Below are positions 32,287 through 42,804 of a stretch of DNA of 46,770 nucleotides, piece by piece. The position numbers and the translations under genes are program-made. This DNA comes from Thermomonas haemolytica (GTDB lineage: Bacteria > Pseudomonadota > Gammaproteobacteria > Xanthomonadales > Xanthomonadaceae). Location: contig NZ_SMAP01000011.1 in the NCBI RefSeq assembly GCF_004346265.1, positions 1-46,770 of the forward strand. The letters run 5' to 3'. The notes beneath the pieces are model-generated. The model was not told where the DNA came from. It saw nothing but the letters and a program-made list of their open reading frames with translations, and made no database searches. Position 1 is the stretch's first letter; each line of letters begins with the position of its first letter.

Positions 32287-32640
32287 ATGGACATGCGGAC
32301 GATGGCGGCCCACGCGGCCGCGCTGGCGGTGGCGGGGCTGGTCGCGGGCTGCGCCGCGACGCCGGTGGCGGCGGACAGGCCGGTGACCAACGACGGTTCG
32401 CCGCAGGACCGCGAGGTGGCGTTCACCTGCAGCAACGGGCCGGACCTGTCGGTGCGGTTCTTCCCGGCGCAGGGCGTGGCGGTGCTGGTGCGCGGCGGGC
32501 AGACCACCGAGCTGCAGCAGGAGCCCAGTGGTTCCGGCTTCGTCTATGCCAGCCGCACCACCACCATCCGCGGCAAGGGCGACGACCTCACCGTGGAGAT
32601 CGGGCGGATGGCGCCGCTGCAGTGCAAGGCCAAGCCCTGA
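32287..32640 (+). CDS. MliC-family lipoprotein, C-type lysozyme inhibitor
   Basis: Protein of 117 aa with a strong GGGAGGA ribosome binding site. The signal peptide ends in a lipobox (VAGC, Cys22), so it is a lipoprotein. The mature part is an eight-stranded MliC/PliC-type barrel: FTCSNGPDLSVRFFP, the loop EPSGSGFVYAS with the inhibitory Ser-Gly-Ser-Gly signature, KGDDLTVEI, and a closing Cys (LQCKAKP) that pairs with the first. Probable role: protection of peptidoglycan against host C-type lysozyme. Confidence 0.85.
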   Translation: MDMRTMAAHAAALAVAGLVAGCAATPVAADRPVTNDGSPQDREVAFTCSNGPDLSVRFFPAQGVAVLVRGGQTTELQQEPSGSGFVYASRTTTIRGKGDDLTVEIGRMAPLQCKAKP

Positions 32641-32673
32641 CGGCCTCGCCCTCACCTCCGCGTGGCGCCTCGG

Positions 32674-33651
32674 TCACAGGCCGAGGTTGTTGCCCTCGAG
32701 CACGCGTTCGGCGCGGTAGCTGGAGCGCACCAGCGCGCCGGCCACGGCTTCGCGGAAGCCCTTGGCCAGCGCCAGTTCGCGGTAGCCGCGGAACTCCTCG
32801 GGGGTGACGAAGCGCTGCACCGGCAGGTGGTGCTTGCTGGGGCGCATGTACTGGCCCAGGGTGACGATGTCCACGTTCGCCGCGCGCATGTCGTCCAGCG
32901 CCTGCTCGATCTCCGCATCGGTCTCGCCCAGGCCCAGCATCAGGCTGGTCTTGGTGAGGGTGGCGGGTGCGTGGCGCTTGGCGAAGGCCAGCACGTCCAG
33001 GGTCTGCCGGTAGCCTGCGCGCGGGTCGCGCACCGCGTGGGTGAGCCGTTCCACCGTTTCGAGATTCTGCGCGAATACCGCCAGCCCCGCGTCCAGCACG
33101 GTGGCCACGTGCGCCTCGACGCCGGAGAAATCTGGCGTCAGCGCCTCCACCGCGGTGTCCGGGCAGCGCGCGTGGATGGCGCGGATGCAGGCGGCGTAGT
33201 GGCCGGCCCCGCCGTCGGGCAGGTCATCGCGATCGACCGAAGTCAGCACCACGTACTTCAGGCCCATCAGCGCCACCGCGTCGGCCACGTGCGCGGGTTC
33301 CTCGGGGTCCAGCCAGCCGCGCGGGTTGCCGGTGGCCACCGCGCAGAACTTGCAGGCGCGGGTGCACACCGCGCCCATCACCATCAGGGTGGCGGTGCCG
33401 TTGCTCCAGCATTCGGCGATGTTCGGGCAGCGCGATTCGGCGCACACGGTGTTGAGTTTGTGGGTGCGCACGATGTCGTGCACCGACTCGTAGGCGGCGC
33501 CGCTGGGCAGCTTGATCCGCAGCCACGGCGGCTTGCGGTCCACGTCGGGGATGCTGCTGTTGGCATTCGGCTTGATCCCGCTCTTGATCGCGCGGGTGCC
33601 CTGCGGGCTGATGTACTTGCTGCCGTCGGGGACGTGCGGTTGGCTGGACAT
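32674..33651 (-). CDS. lipA: Lipoyl synthase
   Basis: Radical SAM enzyme of 325 aa that inserts two sulfurs into protein-bound octanoyl groups. Both [4Fe-4S] clusters are encoded: the auxiliary cluster at Cys70, Cys75 and Cys81 ([14 protein letters not shown]) and the radical SAM cluster at Cys96, Cys100 and Cys103 (CTRACKFC). The C-terminal RSSY motif that ligates the auxiliary cluster with Ser is present ([11 protein letters not shown]). It lies 23 bases downstream of pyrF and is probably co-transcribed. No lipB is adjacent in this window. Confidence 0.97.
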   Translation of the reverse strand: MSSQPHVPDGSKYISPQGTRAIKSGIKPNANSSIPDVDRKPPWLRIKLPSGAAYESVHDIVRTHKLNTVCAESRCPNIAECWSNGTATLMVMGAVCTRACKFCAVATGNPRGWLDPEEPAHVADAVALMGLKYVVLTSVDRDDLPDGGAGHYAACIRAIHARCPDTAVEALTPDFSGVEAHVATVLDAGLAVFAQNLETVERLTHAVRDPRAGYRQTLDVLAFAKRHAPATLTKTSLMLGLGETDAEIEQALDDMRAANVDIVTLGQYMRPSKHHLPVQRFVTPEEFRGYRELALAKGFREAVAGALVRSSYRAERVLEGNNLGL

Positions 33652-33674
33652 GGGGGTTCCAGTGGCGGCGCCGG

Positions 33675-34505
33675 TCAGCGCCAGCGGTTGATTGTATCGC
33701 GCAGCTCGCGCGCGGCCTGCGCGGCGGCCTCGGCATAGCCCTCGCCGGAGGCGGCGTACAGGATCCCGCGCGAGGAATTGATCATCAGCCCGCTGCCGTC
33801 GGCGGTCTTGCCGTTGCGCACCACGGCCTCGACGTCGCCGCCCTGCGCGCCCACGCCGGGGATCAGCAGCGGCATGTCGCCGACGATCGCGCGGATCTCC
33901 GCCAGTTCGCGCGGGTAGGTGGCGCCCACCACCAGCGCGCAGTTGCCGTCGGCGTTCCAGTCGCCGGCGATGGTGCGCGCGATGCGCCGGTACAGCGGCT
34001 CGCCGTCCACCGGCAGTTCCTGGAAGTCGCGCGCGCCGGGGTTGGAGGTGTGGCAGAGGAAGATGCAGCCGCGGTCGTTGTACTGCAGGAACGGCTGCGC
34101 GGAGTCGCGGCCCATGTACGGGTTCAGGGTCACCGCGTCGGCGCCGTAGCGCTCGAATGCCTCGCAGGCGTACTGCTGCGCGGTGCTGCCGATGTCGCCG
34201 CGCTTGGCGTCGAGGATCACCGGCACCTGCGGATGGGCGGCGTTGATGTGCGCGATCAGCCGCTGCAGCGCGGCCTCGCCGCCGTTGTGGGCGGCGAAGT
34301 AGGCGATCTGCGGCTTGAACGCGCAGGCGAACTCGGCGGTGGCGTCGGCGATGTCGCGGCAGAACCCGAACAACGCCTCGCCCTCGTCCAGCGCATCGCC
34401 GGCGAGGAAACGCTCGGGCAGCCGCGCCAGGTCGGGGTCGAGGCCGACGCAGAGCAGGGTGTCGGCGTCACGCCAGCGGGCGCGCAGTTTGTCGATGAAG
34501 CCCAT
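33675..34505 (-). CDS. pyrF: Orotidine 5'-phosphate decarboxylase (type 2)
   Basis: Last enzyme of UMP synthesis, 276 aa, the longer type 2 form. The catalytic stretch [16 protein letters not shown] (Asp99, Lys101, Asp104) is intact, and the phosphate-binding region near the C-terminus is visible as [11 protein letters not shown] and [11 protein letters not shown] strong AGGAGGAG lies just upstream of the ATG. A hairpin separates it from ettA, so it may be transcribed from its own promoter or by read-through. Confidence 0.96.
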   Translation of the reverse strand: MGFIDKLRARWRDADTLLCVGLDPDLARLPERFLAGDALDEGEALFGFCRDIADATAEFACAFKPQIAYFAAHNGGEAALQRLIAHINAAHPQVPVILDAKRGDIGSTAQQYACEAFERYGADAVTLNPYMGRDSAQPFLQYNDRGCIFLCHTSNPGARDFQELPVDGEPLYRRIARTIAGDWNADGNCALVVGATYPRELAEIRAIVGDMPLLIPGVGAQGGDVEAVVRNGKTADGSGLMINSSRGILYAASGEGYAEAAAQAARELRDTINRWR

Positions 34506-34522
34506 GTCTCCTCCTGCGGCAC

Positions 34523-34548
34523 GGGCGCCCGCGTGGCCGCGGGCGCCC
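34523..34548 (-). terminator. Hairpin between ettA and pyrF
   Basis: A perfect 11-bp stem (GGGCGCCCGCG 34523-34533 with its complement 34538-34548) has loop TGGC. It is six bases after the ettA stop and immediately before the pyrF Shine-Dalgarno. There is no U-tract. It may attenuate read-through into pyrF. Confidence 0.5.
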
Positions 34549-34553
34549 CGGTG

Positions 34554-36218
<1,665 letters not shown>

Positions 36219-36237
36219 GCGGGAAGCTCCGTGAGCG

Positions 36238-36266
36238 CGCCCGCGCCTGCGCGCAGGGCGCGGGCG
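36238..36266 (-). promoter_or_regulatory. Hairpin in the ettA 5' leader
   Basis: A 10-bp GC stem (36238-36247 with 36257-36266) closes a loop that is itself nearly self-complementary. It lies between the ettA -10 and its start, so it would sit in a leader of roughly 65 bases. Regulation is inference. Confidence 0.35.
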
Positions 36267-36289
36267 GCGGCGGGGATTGGGATGCGCGA

Positions 36290-36295
36290 ATTATA
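36290..36295 (-). promoter_or_regulatory. -10 element of ettA
   Basis: A consensus TATAAT on the minus strand, 72 bases before the ettA start, in the 217-base gap between the divergent ettA and RcnB-like genes. It is the only perfect -10 noticed in the window. No -35 match is seen. Confidence 0.6.
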
Positions 36296-36435
36296 CCTGC
36301 CACCCCGAAGCGACCGCGGCCAGTGGCGGGTGAACCGCGCCTGTCGCCGGGGGCGTTGCCGTGGTAAAAGCCAGTGCAGGTTCAGCCGGCGCCGGCATGA
36401 TCGGCCCCAGGCCCACCCGACGAAGGAAAACGACG

Positions 36436-36870
36436 ATGAAGCGCAGCTTGTTTGCCCTGGCATCTGCCCCGCTGCTGCTGGCCCTGCTGTCCGGGCCTGC
36501 CGCCGCCTACGATGGCCACGGTCATGGCCACGATCGAGATGATCGCCGCGACGAGCGCTGGGAGCGCCACGACGACCGCGGTTGGCACCGTGGCCCGCCC
36601 AAGAAGGTGAAGGTGATCCACGATCGTGAAGTGGTGTATCGCCCGGTGCCCCCGCGCGTGGTGTATCGCCCGGTGCCCCCGCCGCGCTGGGAGCGCGGGG
36701 TACGCTACTACGGCCCCGGCTACGGCCCGACCTACGTAGTGGATGACTGGCGCTACTACCGCCTGGCCCCGCCGCCGCGTGGCTATTACTGGCGGCGCAG
36801 CGATGCCGGCGACTTCCTGCTGGTGGCGGCGGCAACCGGCATCATTGCGGACATCATCCTGCACCATTGA
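36436..36870 (+). CDS. RcnB-family periplasmic protein
   Basis: Protein of 144 aa. The ATG has AAGGA nine bases upstream and is followed by a signal peptide ending in GPAAAYD. The mature N-terminus is His/Asp/Arg-rich (GHGHGHDRDD), which suggests metal binding. The C-terminal DWRYYRLAPPPRGYYWRR and following hydrophobic ADIILHH match the RcnB family (nickel/cobalt homeostasis in E. coli, mostly uncharacterised elsewhere). A 27-bp direct repeat duplicates VVYRPVPP in the middle. It stands alone with a strong terminator. The metal role is inference. Confidence 0.8.
   Translation: MKRSLFALASAPLLLALLSGPAAAYDGHGHGHDRDDRRDERWERHDDRGWHRGPPKKVKVIHDREVVYRPVPPRVVYRPVPPPRWERGVRYYGPGYGPTYVVDDWRYYRLAPPPRGYYWRRSDAGDFLLVAAATGIIADIILHH
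36631..36684 (+). repeat. 27-bp in-frame direct repeat in the RcnB-like gene
   Basis: GTGGTGTATCGCCCGGTGCC and its next five bases occur at 36631 and again at 36658, a period of 27 bases (nine codons, VVYRPVPPR/P). Near identity suggests a recent slippage duplication. Confidence 0.85.
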
Positions 36871-36891
36871 GCCGCTTCCTCCGGCTTGAAC

Positions 36892-36921
36892 GCGAAGGCG
36901 CCTGCGGGCGCCTTCGCTTTT
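36892..36921 (+). terminator. Rho-independent terminator of the RcnB-like gene
   Basis: GCGAAGGCGCC pairs perfectly with GGCGCCTTCGC around a TGCG loop, followed by TTTT. It is 21 bases after the stop codon, and is the clearest intrinsic terminator in the window. Confidence 0.85.
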
Positions 36922-36966
36922 GGGCGGACCGGCACGGGCCGGGATGCCCGCAGGGCAGGGGGCCTT

Positions 36967-37992
36967 TCAGGCCTGACGCAGCAGCGCCTGCACCAGCAGG
37001 CTGCTGGTGGCCACCGCGAACCAGGTGCCCAGCCCCAGCAGCAGCGGGCGTGCGCCGGTGGCGGCCATCCGCCGCAGGTCGGCGGACAGCCCGATCGCGG
37101 TCAGCGCCAGCACGATCAGGAACTCCGCGGCCAGGTGCAGCGGCCCCAGCAGCGTGGCCGGCACCAGCCCCGCGCTACGCAGCGCGGAGGCGGCGAGGAA
37201 GCCGAGGATGAACCACGGCACGATCCCGCCCAGGTCGGGACGGCCGTCGTCGCGGCCGCGCGCGCGCCACAGCTGCCAGCCGGCCAGGGCCAGGCAGATC
37301 GGGATGATCAGGGTGGCGCGCGCCAGCTTGACCACGGTGGCGATGTCGCCGGCGGCATGGCTGTAGTGGTAGCCGGCGGCCACCACCGAGGAGGTGTCGT
37401 TGATCGCGGTGCCCGCCCACAGCCCGAAGCCGGCGTCGCTCAGCCCCAGCAGGTGGCCCAGCGGCGGGAACAGCAGCACCGCCAGCAGGTTGAACAGGAA
37501 GATGGTGGACATCGCCAGCGCGGTGTCGTGTTCGTCCGGGCGCAGGATCGGCGCCACCGCGGCGATCGCCGAGCCGCCGCAGATCGCGGTGCCGACCCCG
37601 ATCAGGGTGCCCAGCACGTGGTGCACCTTCAGCAGCCGCGCCAGCGCCCAGGCGGTCAGGAAGGCAACGCTCAGCGTCGCCAGGGTCACCGCCAGCGAGG
37701 ACAGCCCGGTCTGCAGCACCTGGTGCAGGTCCAGCCCGAACCCGAGCAGGATCACCGCCGCTTGCAGCAGGACTTTGCTGCTGAAGCGCACCCCGGGCGC
37801 GGCACTCGCCGGCAGCGGCATGAGGTTGCGCACCAGCAGCCCGAGCACGATCCCCAGCACCGCGCCGCCGACCAGCGGCAGCGCGCGGCCAAGCGTGAAC
37901 GCCAGCGCCGCCAGCCCGAGGCTGAGTGCCAGTCCGGGCAGCAGGCGGCCGTGGCGGCCGTGGCGCAGGGGCGTGGTGGCGGCGAGGGGCAT
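36967..37992 (-). CDS. YeiH/UPF0324 family putative sulfate exporter
   Basis: Inner-membrane protein of 341 aa with about ten hydrophobic segments. Family features include LLQAAVILLGFGLDL, GVGTAICGGSAIAAVAPIL and GLWAGTAINDTSSVVAAGY. The frame stays open to an ATG at 38073. However, the extra 27 codons would lie in an AT-rich, palindromic promoter region, so the ATG at 37992 is preferred and gives the usual length. It is divergent from a LysR-type gene, as yeiH and yeiE are in E. coli. Export of sulfate or sulfite is proposed for the family, not shown here. Confidence 0.88.
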   Translation of the reverse strand: MPLAATTPLRHGRHGRLLPGLALSLGLAALAFTLGRALPLVGGAVLGIVLGLLVRNLMPLPASAAPGVRFSSKVLLQAAVILLGFGLDLHQVLQTGLSSLAVTLATLSVAFLTAWALARLLKVHHVLGTLIGVGTAICGGSAIAAVAPILRPDEHDTALAMSTIFLFNLLAVLLFPPLGHLLGLSDAGFGLWAGTAINDTSSVVAAGYHYSHAAGDIATVVKLARATLIIPICLALAGWQLWRARGRDDGRPDLGGIVPWFILGFLAASALRSAGLVPATLLGPLHLAAEFLIVLALTAIGLSADLRRMAATGARPLLLGLGTWFAVATSSLLVQALLRQA

Positions 37993-38035
37993 GGCGGCGG
38001 TGCCGGATGGAAGGTGGCACCAGTCTGCGCCCGCC

Positions 38036-38074
38036 ATTGCATCATTGAAACTTTGAACATTTGATCCATGCAAT
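38036..38074. promoter_or_regulatory. Inverted repeat between the YeiH-like gene and lysR
   Basis: ATTGCAT (38036-38042) and ATGCAAT (38068-38074) are exact inverted repeats with centres 32 bp apart, about three helical turns. They sit in an unusually AT-rich island between the divergent genes, the expected place for a LysR-type regulator to bind. Binding is inference. Confidence 0.45.
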
Positions 38075-38084
38075 AAGCTGAACT

Positions 38085-38090
38085 TAATAT
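38085..38090 (+). promoter_or_regulatory. lysR promoter, leaderless spacing
   Basis: TAATAT (38085-38090) is preceded, after 18 bases, by TTGATC (38061-38066) and followed by exactly six bases before the ATG at 38097. The -35 overlaps the inverted repeat region, which would allow autorepression. Confidence 0.6.
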
Positions 38091-38096
38091 TGCCGG

Positions 38097-39110
38097 ATGC
38101 ACCACGTCCCCCCGCGCCAGTTGGAAGTGTTCGTGCGCGCTGCCGCTGCCGGCAGCCTGCGCCAGGCCGCGGCGCAGCTGCATCTCACCCAGCCGGCGGC
38201 GAGCATGGCACTGGCCGAATTGGAGCGACTGCTGGGCGCGCCGTTGTTCGACCGCGTGCGCGGCCGCCTGCACCTGAACCCACGCGGGCGCGCCCTGCTG
38301 CCGCTGGCGCAGGACCTGCTGGAACGCCAGGCCGCGTTCGTGCGCGCCGCCACCGCCAGCGACGGCGTGCTGTCCGGCGAGCTGCGCATCGGCGCCAGCA
38401 ATACCGTCGGCAATTACCGGGTGGAGGAACTGCTGGGCGATTTCGTGCGCGCGCATCCGCAGGTGACGGTGCGATTGCAGGTGGGGAACACCACGGCGAT
38501 CGCGCGCGCGCTGGCCGAACACGCGCTGGACGTGGCCTGCGTGGAGGGCCCGGTGCTGCATCCGGAGCTGGAGGCGGTGCCCTGGCGCGAGGATGCGCTG
38601 CGGCTGGTGGCGCCGGCCACGCACCCGCTGGCCGCGCGTCGGCGGCTTTCCGCGTCCGATTTCATCGATGTCGATTGGGTGGTGCGCGAGGCCGGCTCGG
38701 CCACCCGCGCCTTGACCGAGCGTTTGCTGGAGCGGCTGCCGCCGCCGCGCCGGCAGCTGGAGCTGGCGCAGACCGAGGCGATCAAGCAGGCGGTGGTGGC
38801 CGGGCTGGGCATCGCCCTATTGCCGGAAGTAGCGGTGCGCGCGGCGCTGGCGGACGGCCGCCTGCGCGCGCTGCTGGTGCCGTTCCTGCAGCCGCTGCTA
38901 CAACGTCGGCTGGCGCTGCTGCTGGCCCGCGGGCGCTACCGCGGCGGGGCGCTCGCGGCCTTCCTGCGGGCTACAATCGGCGAATTCCCCACGCCTTCCC
39001 CGGAGCCGCCCGAATGTTCTCCCGTGCCGACACGCTTGCCGCTTTCGACCCCGAGCTCGCCCAGGCGATCGCCGCGGAAAACCGGCGTCAGGAAGACCAC
39101 GTCGAGCTGA
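38097..39110 (+). CDS. LysR-family regulator (YeiE-like)
   Basis: Protein of 337 aa. The N-terminal winged helix-turn-helix ([20 protein letters not shown], with [14 protein letters not shown]) and the two-part effector domain starting [14 protein letters not shown] resemble YeiE/CysB-like regulators. The divergent YeiH exporter is the likely target. A LysR protein of this type would normally end near residue 295. Here the frame runs on for about 40 residues rich in Pro, Ser and Arg, so its last 97 bases overlap glyA in another frame and the glyA -10 lies inside it. Confidence 0.9.
   Translation: MHHVPPRQLEVFVRAAAAGSLRQAAAQLHLTQPAASMALAELERLLGAPLFDRVRGRLHLNPRGRALLPLAQDLLERQAAFVRAATASDGVLSGELRIGASNTVGNYRVEELLGDFVRAHPQVTVRLQVGNTTAIARALAEHALDVACVEGPVLHPELEAVPWREDALRLVAPATHPLAARRRLSASDFIDVDWVVREAGSATRALTERLLERLPPPRRQLELAQTEAIKQAVVAGLGIALLPEVAVRAALADGRLRALLVPFLQPLLQRRLALLLARGRYRGGALAAFLRATIGEFPTPSPEPPECSPVPTRLPLSTPSSPRRSPRKTGVRKTTSS
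38972..38977 (+). promoter_or_regulatory. -10 element of glyA inside lysR
   Basis: TACAAT lies 36 bases before the glyA ATG and within the 3' part of the LysR gene. No -35 was recognised. Confidence 0.45.
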
Positions 39111-40282
39111 TCGCCTCGGAGAACTACGCAAGCCCCAGGGTGATGGAAGCGCAGGGCAGCCAGCTCACCAACAAATACGCGGAAGGCTATCCCGGCAAGC
39201 GCTACTACGGCGGCTGCGAATACGTGGACATCGCCGAGCAGCTGGCCATCGACCGCTGCAAGCAGCTGTTCGGTGCCGACTATGCGAACGTGCAGCCGCA
39301 TTCCGGCTCGCAGGCCAACCAGGCGGTGTACTTTGCGTTGCTGCAACCCGGCGACACCATCCTCGGCATGTCGCTGGCGCACGGCGGGCACCTGACCCAC
39401 GGCGCCAAGGTGAATGCCTCCGGCAAGCTGTTCAACGCGGTGCAATACGGCGTCAACGATGCCGGCCTGATCGACTACGACGAGGTCGAGCGCCTCGCGC
39501 TGGAGCACAGGCCGAAGATGGTCGTGGCCGGCTTCTCCGCCTACTCGCAGGTGGTGGACTGGGCGCGCTTCCGCGCCATCGCCGACAAGGTGGGCGCGTA
39601 CCTGTTCGTGGACATGGCGCACGTGGCCGGCCTCGTCGCCGCCGGCGTGTACCCCAGCCCGCTGCCGCACGCCCACGTGGTGACCTCGACCACCCACAAG
39701 ACCCTGCGCGGCCCGCGCGGCGGGATCATCGTCGCCAGCCGCGCCGGCATGGGCGAGCAGGCGGAAGAACTGGAGAAGAAGCTGCAGTCCATCGTCTTCC
39801 CCGGCATCCAGGGCGGCCCGCTGATGCACGTGATCGCGGCCAAGGCGGTGGCGTTCAAGGAGGCGCTGGAGCCGGCGTTCAAGGACTACCAGCAGCAGGT
39901 GGTGAAGAACGCGCAGGCGATGGCCAAGGTCATCATTTCCCGCGGCTACAAGATCGTCTCCGGCGGCACCCGGAACCACCTGATGCTGGTGGACATGATC
40001 GGCAAGGACGTGTCCGGCAAGCAGGCCGAGGAGGCACTGGGCAAGGCGCACATCACCGTCAACAAGAACTCGGTGCCGAACGACCCGCGCAAGCCCTTCG
40101 TCACCTCCGGCCTGCGCATCGGCACGCCCGCCGTGACCACGCGTGGCTACAAGGAAGCCGACTGCGAGGCGCTGGCCGGATGGATCTGCGACGTGCTCGA
40201 CGCCCCCGAGGACGAGGGCGTGATCGCCGGCGTGCGCGCCAAGGTCGAGCAGCAGTGCCGGCAGTTCCCGGTCTATCGTTGA
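39014..40282 (+). CDS. glyA: Serine hydroxymethyltransferase
   Basis: PLP enzyme of 422 aa that interconverts serine and glycine and loads tetrahydrofolate with one-carbon units. Typical segments are [35 protein letters not shown] and the PLP-lysine motif [14 protein letters not shown] with Lys229. First gene of a cluster running through nrdR and ribD, an order usual in gammaproteobacteria. Its start lies within the overlong 3' end of the LysR gene; CGGAG precedes the ATG. Confidence 0.97.
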   Translation: MFSRADTLAAFDPELAQAIAAENRRQEDHVELIASENYASPRVMEAQGSQLTNKYAEGYPGKRYYGGCEYVDIAEQLAIDRCKQLFGADYANVQPHSGSQANQAVYFALLQPGDTILGMSLAHGGHLTHGAKVNASGKLFNAVQYGVNDAGLIDYDEVERLALEHRPKMVVAGFSAYSQVVDWARFRAIADKVGAYLFVDMAHVAGLVAAGVYPSPLPHAHVVTSTTHKTLRGPRGGIIVASRAGMGEQAEELEKKLQSIVFPGIQGGPLMHVIAAKAVAFKEALEPAFKDYQQQVVKNAQAMAKVIISRGYKIVSGGTRNHLMLVDMIGKDVSGKQAEEALGKAHITVNKNSVPNDPRKPFVTSGLRIGTPAVTTRGYKEADCEALAGWICDVLDAPEDEGVIAGVRAKVEQQCRQFPVYR

Positions 40283-40305
40283 TCCATTCCCGCAAGGACA
40301 TCGCC

Positions 40306-40872
40306 ATGCCCAAGTTCCGCTTCCTGCTTGCCGCTGCCACCGCCGGGCTTGCCGCGGTCGCCGCCGCCGCGCAGTCGCAGTCGCCCGCGCCGCGCTGGAG
40401 CAGCAATACCGATTACAGCACCCCCGGCGCGCGCGACCTGCCGGTCACCTGCCGCCGCGGCGACCTGCAGCCGTTCGAGGGCAAGACCATGGCCCAGGTG
40501 TTCGGCGATGCCTGGCCGGCCGCGCCGGAGATGACTGCCTCGCACACCCCGCCGAAGGTCGTCAGCAGCGCCAAGGTGATCCCGCCGCGCGGGCTGGAAG
40601 GCAAGCCGGCCACGGTGGTGGTGGCGGTGCTGGTCGGTGCCGACGGCAAGCCGCTGGCGTCGGAGGCGGTGTGCATCTCCGACAACGCGTTTACGATCGC
40701 TGCCAAGCGCGTCCTGCGCAACGCCAGCTTCGAGCCGGCCACGATCGACGGCAAGCCGGTCACCAGCGTGCTCGCGGTGCCGATCTCGTTCCGCCCGGTC
40801 CGGCGCGGTGGCGGTGATTCCGGCGGCGGCAGCGGCGGCGATTCCGGCAGCGGTGGCGGCAGCCAGGAGTGA
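40306..40872 (+). CDS. Secreted TonB-C-like protein with Gly/Ser tail
   Basis: Protein of 188 aa with AAGGA upstream of the ATG. The signal peptide (MPKFRFLLAAATAGLAA, then AQS) indicates a periplasmic protein. The segment about 86-162 (starting KVIPPRGLEGKPATVVVAVLVG, ending VTSVLAVPISFRPV) has the strand-helix-strand pattern of TonB C-terminal domains. There is no membrane anchor or Pro-rich spanner, so it cannot be a classical TonB. Two or more Cys residues may pair. The last ~25 residues are a Gly/Ser/Asp low-complexity tail. It lies between glyA and nrdR. Function unknown. Confidence 0.75.
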   Translation: MPKFRFLLAAATAGLAAVAAAAQSQSPAPRWSSNTDYSTPGARDLPVTCRRGDLQPFEGKTMAQVFGDAWPAAPEMTASHTPPKVVSSAKVIPPRGLEGKPATVVVAVLVGADGKPLASEAVCISDNAFTIAAKRVLRNASFEPATIDGKPVTSVLAVPISFRPVRRGGGDSGGGSGGDSGSGGGSQE

Positions 40873-40881
40873 CCGCGGCCG

Positions 40882-41415
40882 ATGCACTGCCCGTTCTGCC
40901 AGCATGCCGATACCCGCGTCCTTGACTCGCGGGTCAGCGAGGACGGCGCCACCATCCGCCGCCGCCGCGGCTGCGAGGCCTGCGGCGAGCGCTTCTCCAC
41001 CCTCGAGACCATCGAGCTGAAGCTGCCGGCGATCATCAAGAGCGACGACCGCCGCGAGGCGTTCGACGCGCGCAAGCTGCGCGCCGGCTTCGACCGCGCG
41101 CTGCAGAAGCGCCCGGTGTCGGACGAGCAGGTGGAGGCGGCGGTGCGCGCGGTGGTGCACGCGGTGCGCATGAGCGGCGAGCGCGAGCTGCCCTCGCGCC
41201 GGGTCGGCGAATTCGTGATGGAACAGCTGCGCAAGCTCGACCACGTCGGTTACGTGCGCTTTGCCTCGGTGTACCGCAGCTTCGAGGACGTGGCCGATTT
41301 CCGCGAGGAGCTGGACCGGCTGGAGCGCGAGGTGCCCGGCGAAGGCCAGCTGCCGCTGCTGGACGGCGAGCCCGCCGCGGCCGCACGCGGCCCCGAACGG
41401 CCGCGCCGGCGATGA
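40882..41415 (+). CDS. nrdR: Transcriptional repressor NrdR
   Basis: Repressor of ribonucleotide reductase genes, 177 aa. The zinc ribbon has Cys3, Cys6, Cys31 and Cys34 ([25 protein letters not shown]). It is followed by the ATP-cone ([20 protein letters not shown]) that senses ATP and dATP. The C-terminal ~25 residues (after [12 protein letters not shown]) are an extension beyond the family core. It overlaps ribD by ATGA, the usual nrdR-ribD neighbourhood. No NrdR box was recognised nearby. Confidence 0.96.
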   Translation: MHCPFCQHADTRVLDSRVSEDGATIRRRRGCEACGERFSTLETIELKLPAIIKSDDRREAFDARKLRAGFDRALQKRPVSDEQVEAAVRAVVHAVRMSGERELPSRRVGEFVMEQLRKLDHVGYVRFASVYRSFEDVADFREELDRLEREVPGEGQLPLLDGEPAAAARGPERPRRR

Positions 41416-42521
41416 GCTTTTCCGCCGCCGACCATGCGTTGATGGCGCGCGCCCTGCGCCTGGCCGAGCGTGGCGCCTACACCACCCGCCCGAACCCGAT
41501 GGTCGGCTGCGTGATCGCGCGCGACGGCGCGGTGGTGGGCGAGGGCTGGCACCAGCGCCAGGGCGGCCCGCACGCCGAGGTGTTCGCACTGCGCGAGGCC
41601 GGCGCGGCCGCGCGCGGGGCCACCGCCTACGTCACCCTCGAGCCCTGCGCCCACCACGGCAGCACGCCGCCGTGCGCGGACGCGCTGGTGGAGGCCGGGG
41701 TGGCGCGGGTGGTGGCGGCGATGCGCGACCCGTTCCCGCAGGTGGACGGCGCCGGGTTCGAGCGCCTGCGCGCGGCCGGGATCGTGGTGGAACACGGCCT
41801 GCTGGAAGCGCAGGCGCGCGAACTCAACCGCGGCTTCCTGTCGCGCGTCGAACGCGGCCGCCCGTGGCTGCGGGTGAAGCTGGCGATGAGCCTGGACGGC
41901 CGCACCGCGCTGGCCAACGGCGAATCGAAATGGATCAGCGGCGAGGCCTCGCGCCGCGACGTGCAGCGCTGGCGCGCGCGCAGCGGCGCGCTGCTGACCG
42001 GCGCCGGCACCGTGCTCGCGGACGACCCCCACCTCACCGTGCGCCTGGACGACGGCAGTGCCTTCGTGCCGCCGCTGCGGGTGGTGCTGGATGCCGGCCT
42101 GGCCACCCTCGCGCGCGGCCACGTGCGCGAGGGCAGCGCGCCCACCCTCTACCTGCATGCGCCGGATGCCAAGCTCCCGCACGGGCTGGCGATCGAGCAT
42201 GCGCCCGCGCCGGTCCATGGCACCCGCTTCGACCTCGATGCCGTGCTGCGCCTGCTCGCCGCGCGCGGCATCAACGAGGTGCAGGTGGAAGCCGGTGCCA
42301 CCCTCGCCGGCGCCTTCCTCGCCGCCGGCCTGGTGGACGAGGTGCTGCTCTACATCGCCCCGGTCCTGCTCGGCGACACCGCCCGCCCGCTGTTCGCCGG
42401 CCTGTCGATCGCGCACATGGCGCAGCGCTTCCAGCTGCAGCCGGTCGACTGCACCCTGCTCGGCGAGGACCTCCGCCTGCGCCTGCGGCCGCTGGCGCGC
42501 GCAGCCGCGGCGGCCGCCTGA
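41412..42521 (+). CDS. ribD: Bifunctional pyrimidine deaminase/reductase RibD
   Basis: Second and third riboflavin steps, 369 aa. The N-terminal deaminase has the zinc site His54-Ala-Glu56 ([10 protein letters not shown]) and Cys79/Cys88 ([11 protein letters not shown]). The C-terminal reductase starts near [18 protein letters not shown] and contains the NADPH-binding region and [21 protein letters not shown]. It overlaps the nrdR stop. Unlike the downstream genes it is not under the FMN riboswitch, which begins 116 bases after its stop. Confidence 0.96.
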   Translation: MSFSAADHALMARALRLAERGAYTTRPNPMVGCVIARDGAVVGEGWHQRQGGPHAEVFALREAGAAARGATAYVTLEPCAHHGSTPPCADALVEAGVARVVAAMRDPFPQVDGAGFERLRAAGIVVEHGLLEAQARELNRGFLSRVERGRPWLRVKLAMSLDGRTALANGESKWISGEASRRDVQRWRARSGALLTGAGTVLADDPHLTVRLDDGSAFVPPLRVVLDAGLATLARGHVREGSAPTLYLHAPDAKLPHGLAIEHAPAPVHGTRFDLDAVLRLLAARGINEVQVEAGATLAGAFLAAGLVDEVLLYIAPVLLGDTARPLFAGLSIAHMAQRFQLQPVDCTLLGEDLRLRLRPLARAAAAAA

Positions 42522-42555
42522 GCCGGCGGCGGCGCCCGCGCAACCCTGTGTTCCA

Positions 42556-42578
42556 CCGGCCCTGCGGACTCGGGCCGG
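42556..42578 (+). terminator. Hairpin between ribD and the riboswitch promoter
   Basis: CCGGCCC (42556-42562) pairs with GGGCCGG (42572-42578) around a nine-base loop. It could stop ribD transcripts before the riboswitch unit. It has no U-tract. Confidence 0.35.
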
Positions 42579-42592
42579 CCGCCGCGCGGTGC

Positions 42593-42598
42593 TAGACT
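42593..42598 (+). promoter_or_regulatory. -10 element of the FMN-controlled rib transcript
   Basis: TAGACT lies about 40 bases before the first riboswitch helix, so transcription would start just ahead of the aptamer. No clear -35 is seen. Confidence 0.4.
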
Positions 42599-42637
42599 TG
42601 CCCGCGCCGGTTCGCCGGCACCACATCATTCACGAAA

Positions 42638-42804
42638 CGTCTTCAGGGCGGGGTGGAAGTCCCCACCGGCGGTAGGCGCGGCGTTCCCTCGGCGAGGGGC
42701 GGCCCGCGCGAGCCCGCGAGCGCTTCCCGGCCGGGCTGGCGGGAAGGTCAGCAGACCCGGTCGCATGCCGGGGCCGACGGTCACAGTCCGGAAGGAAGAA
42801 GACG
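42638..42804 (+). ncRNA. FMN riboswitch (RFN element)
   Basis: All conserved blocks of the RFN aptamer are present in order: GGGCGGGGTGGAAGTCCCC, ACCGGCGGTA, AGCCCGCGAGCG, GGTCAGCAGACCCGGT, GCCGGGGCCGACGGTCACAG and TCCGGAAGGAAGAAG. Helix P1 is formed by CGTCTTC (42638-42644) and GAAGACG (42798-42804). The variable arm lies at about 42676-42705. A downstream CGCGCGG/CCGCGCG pairing between P1 and the ribE start is a possible part of the expression platform. No U-tract terminator is visible, so translational control is more likely. It regulates ribE and probably the genes after it. Confidence 0.95.

Noticed and set aside
37993-38073. Longer YeiH-like start at 38073
   Set aside because: These codons lie in the AT-rich divergent promoter and the inverted repeat, and the added residues are not typical of the family.
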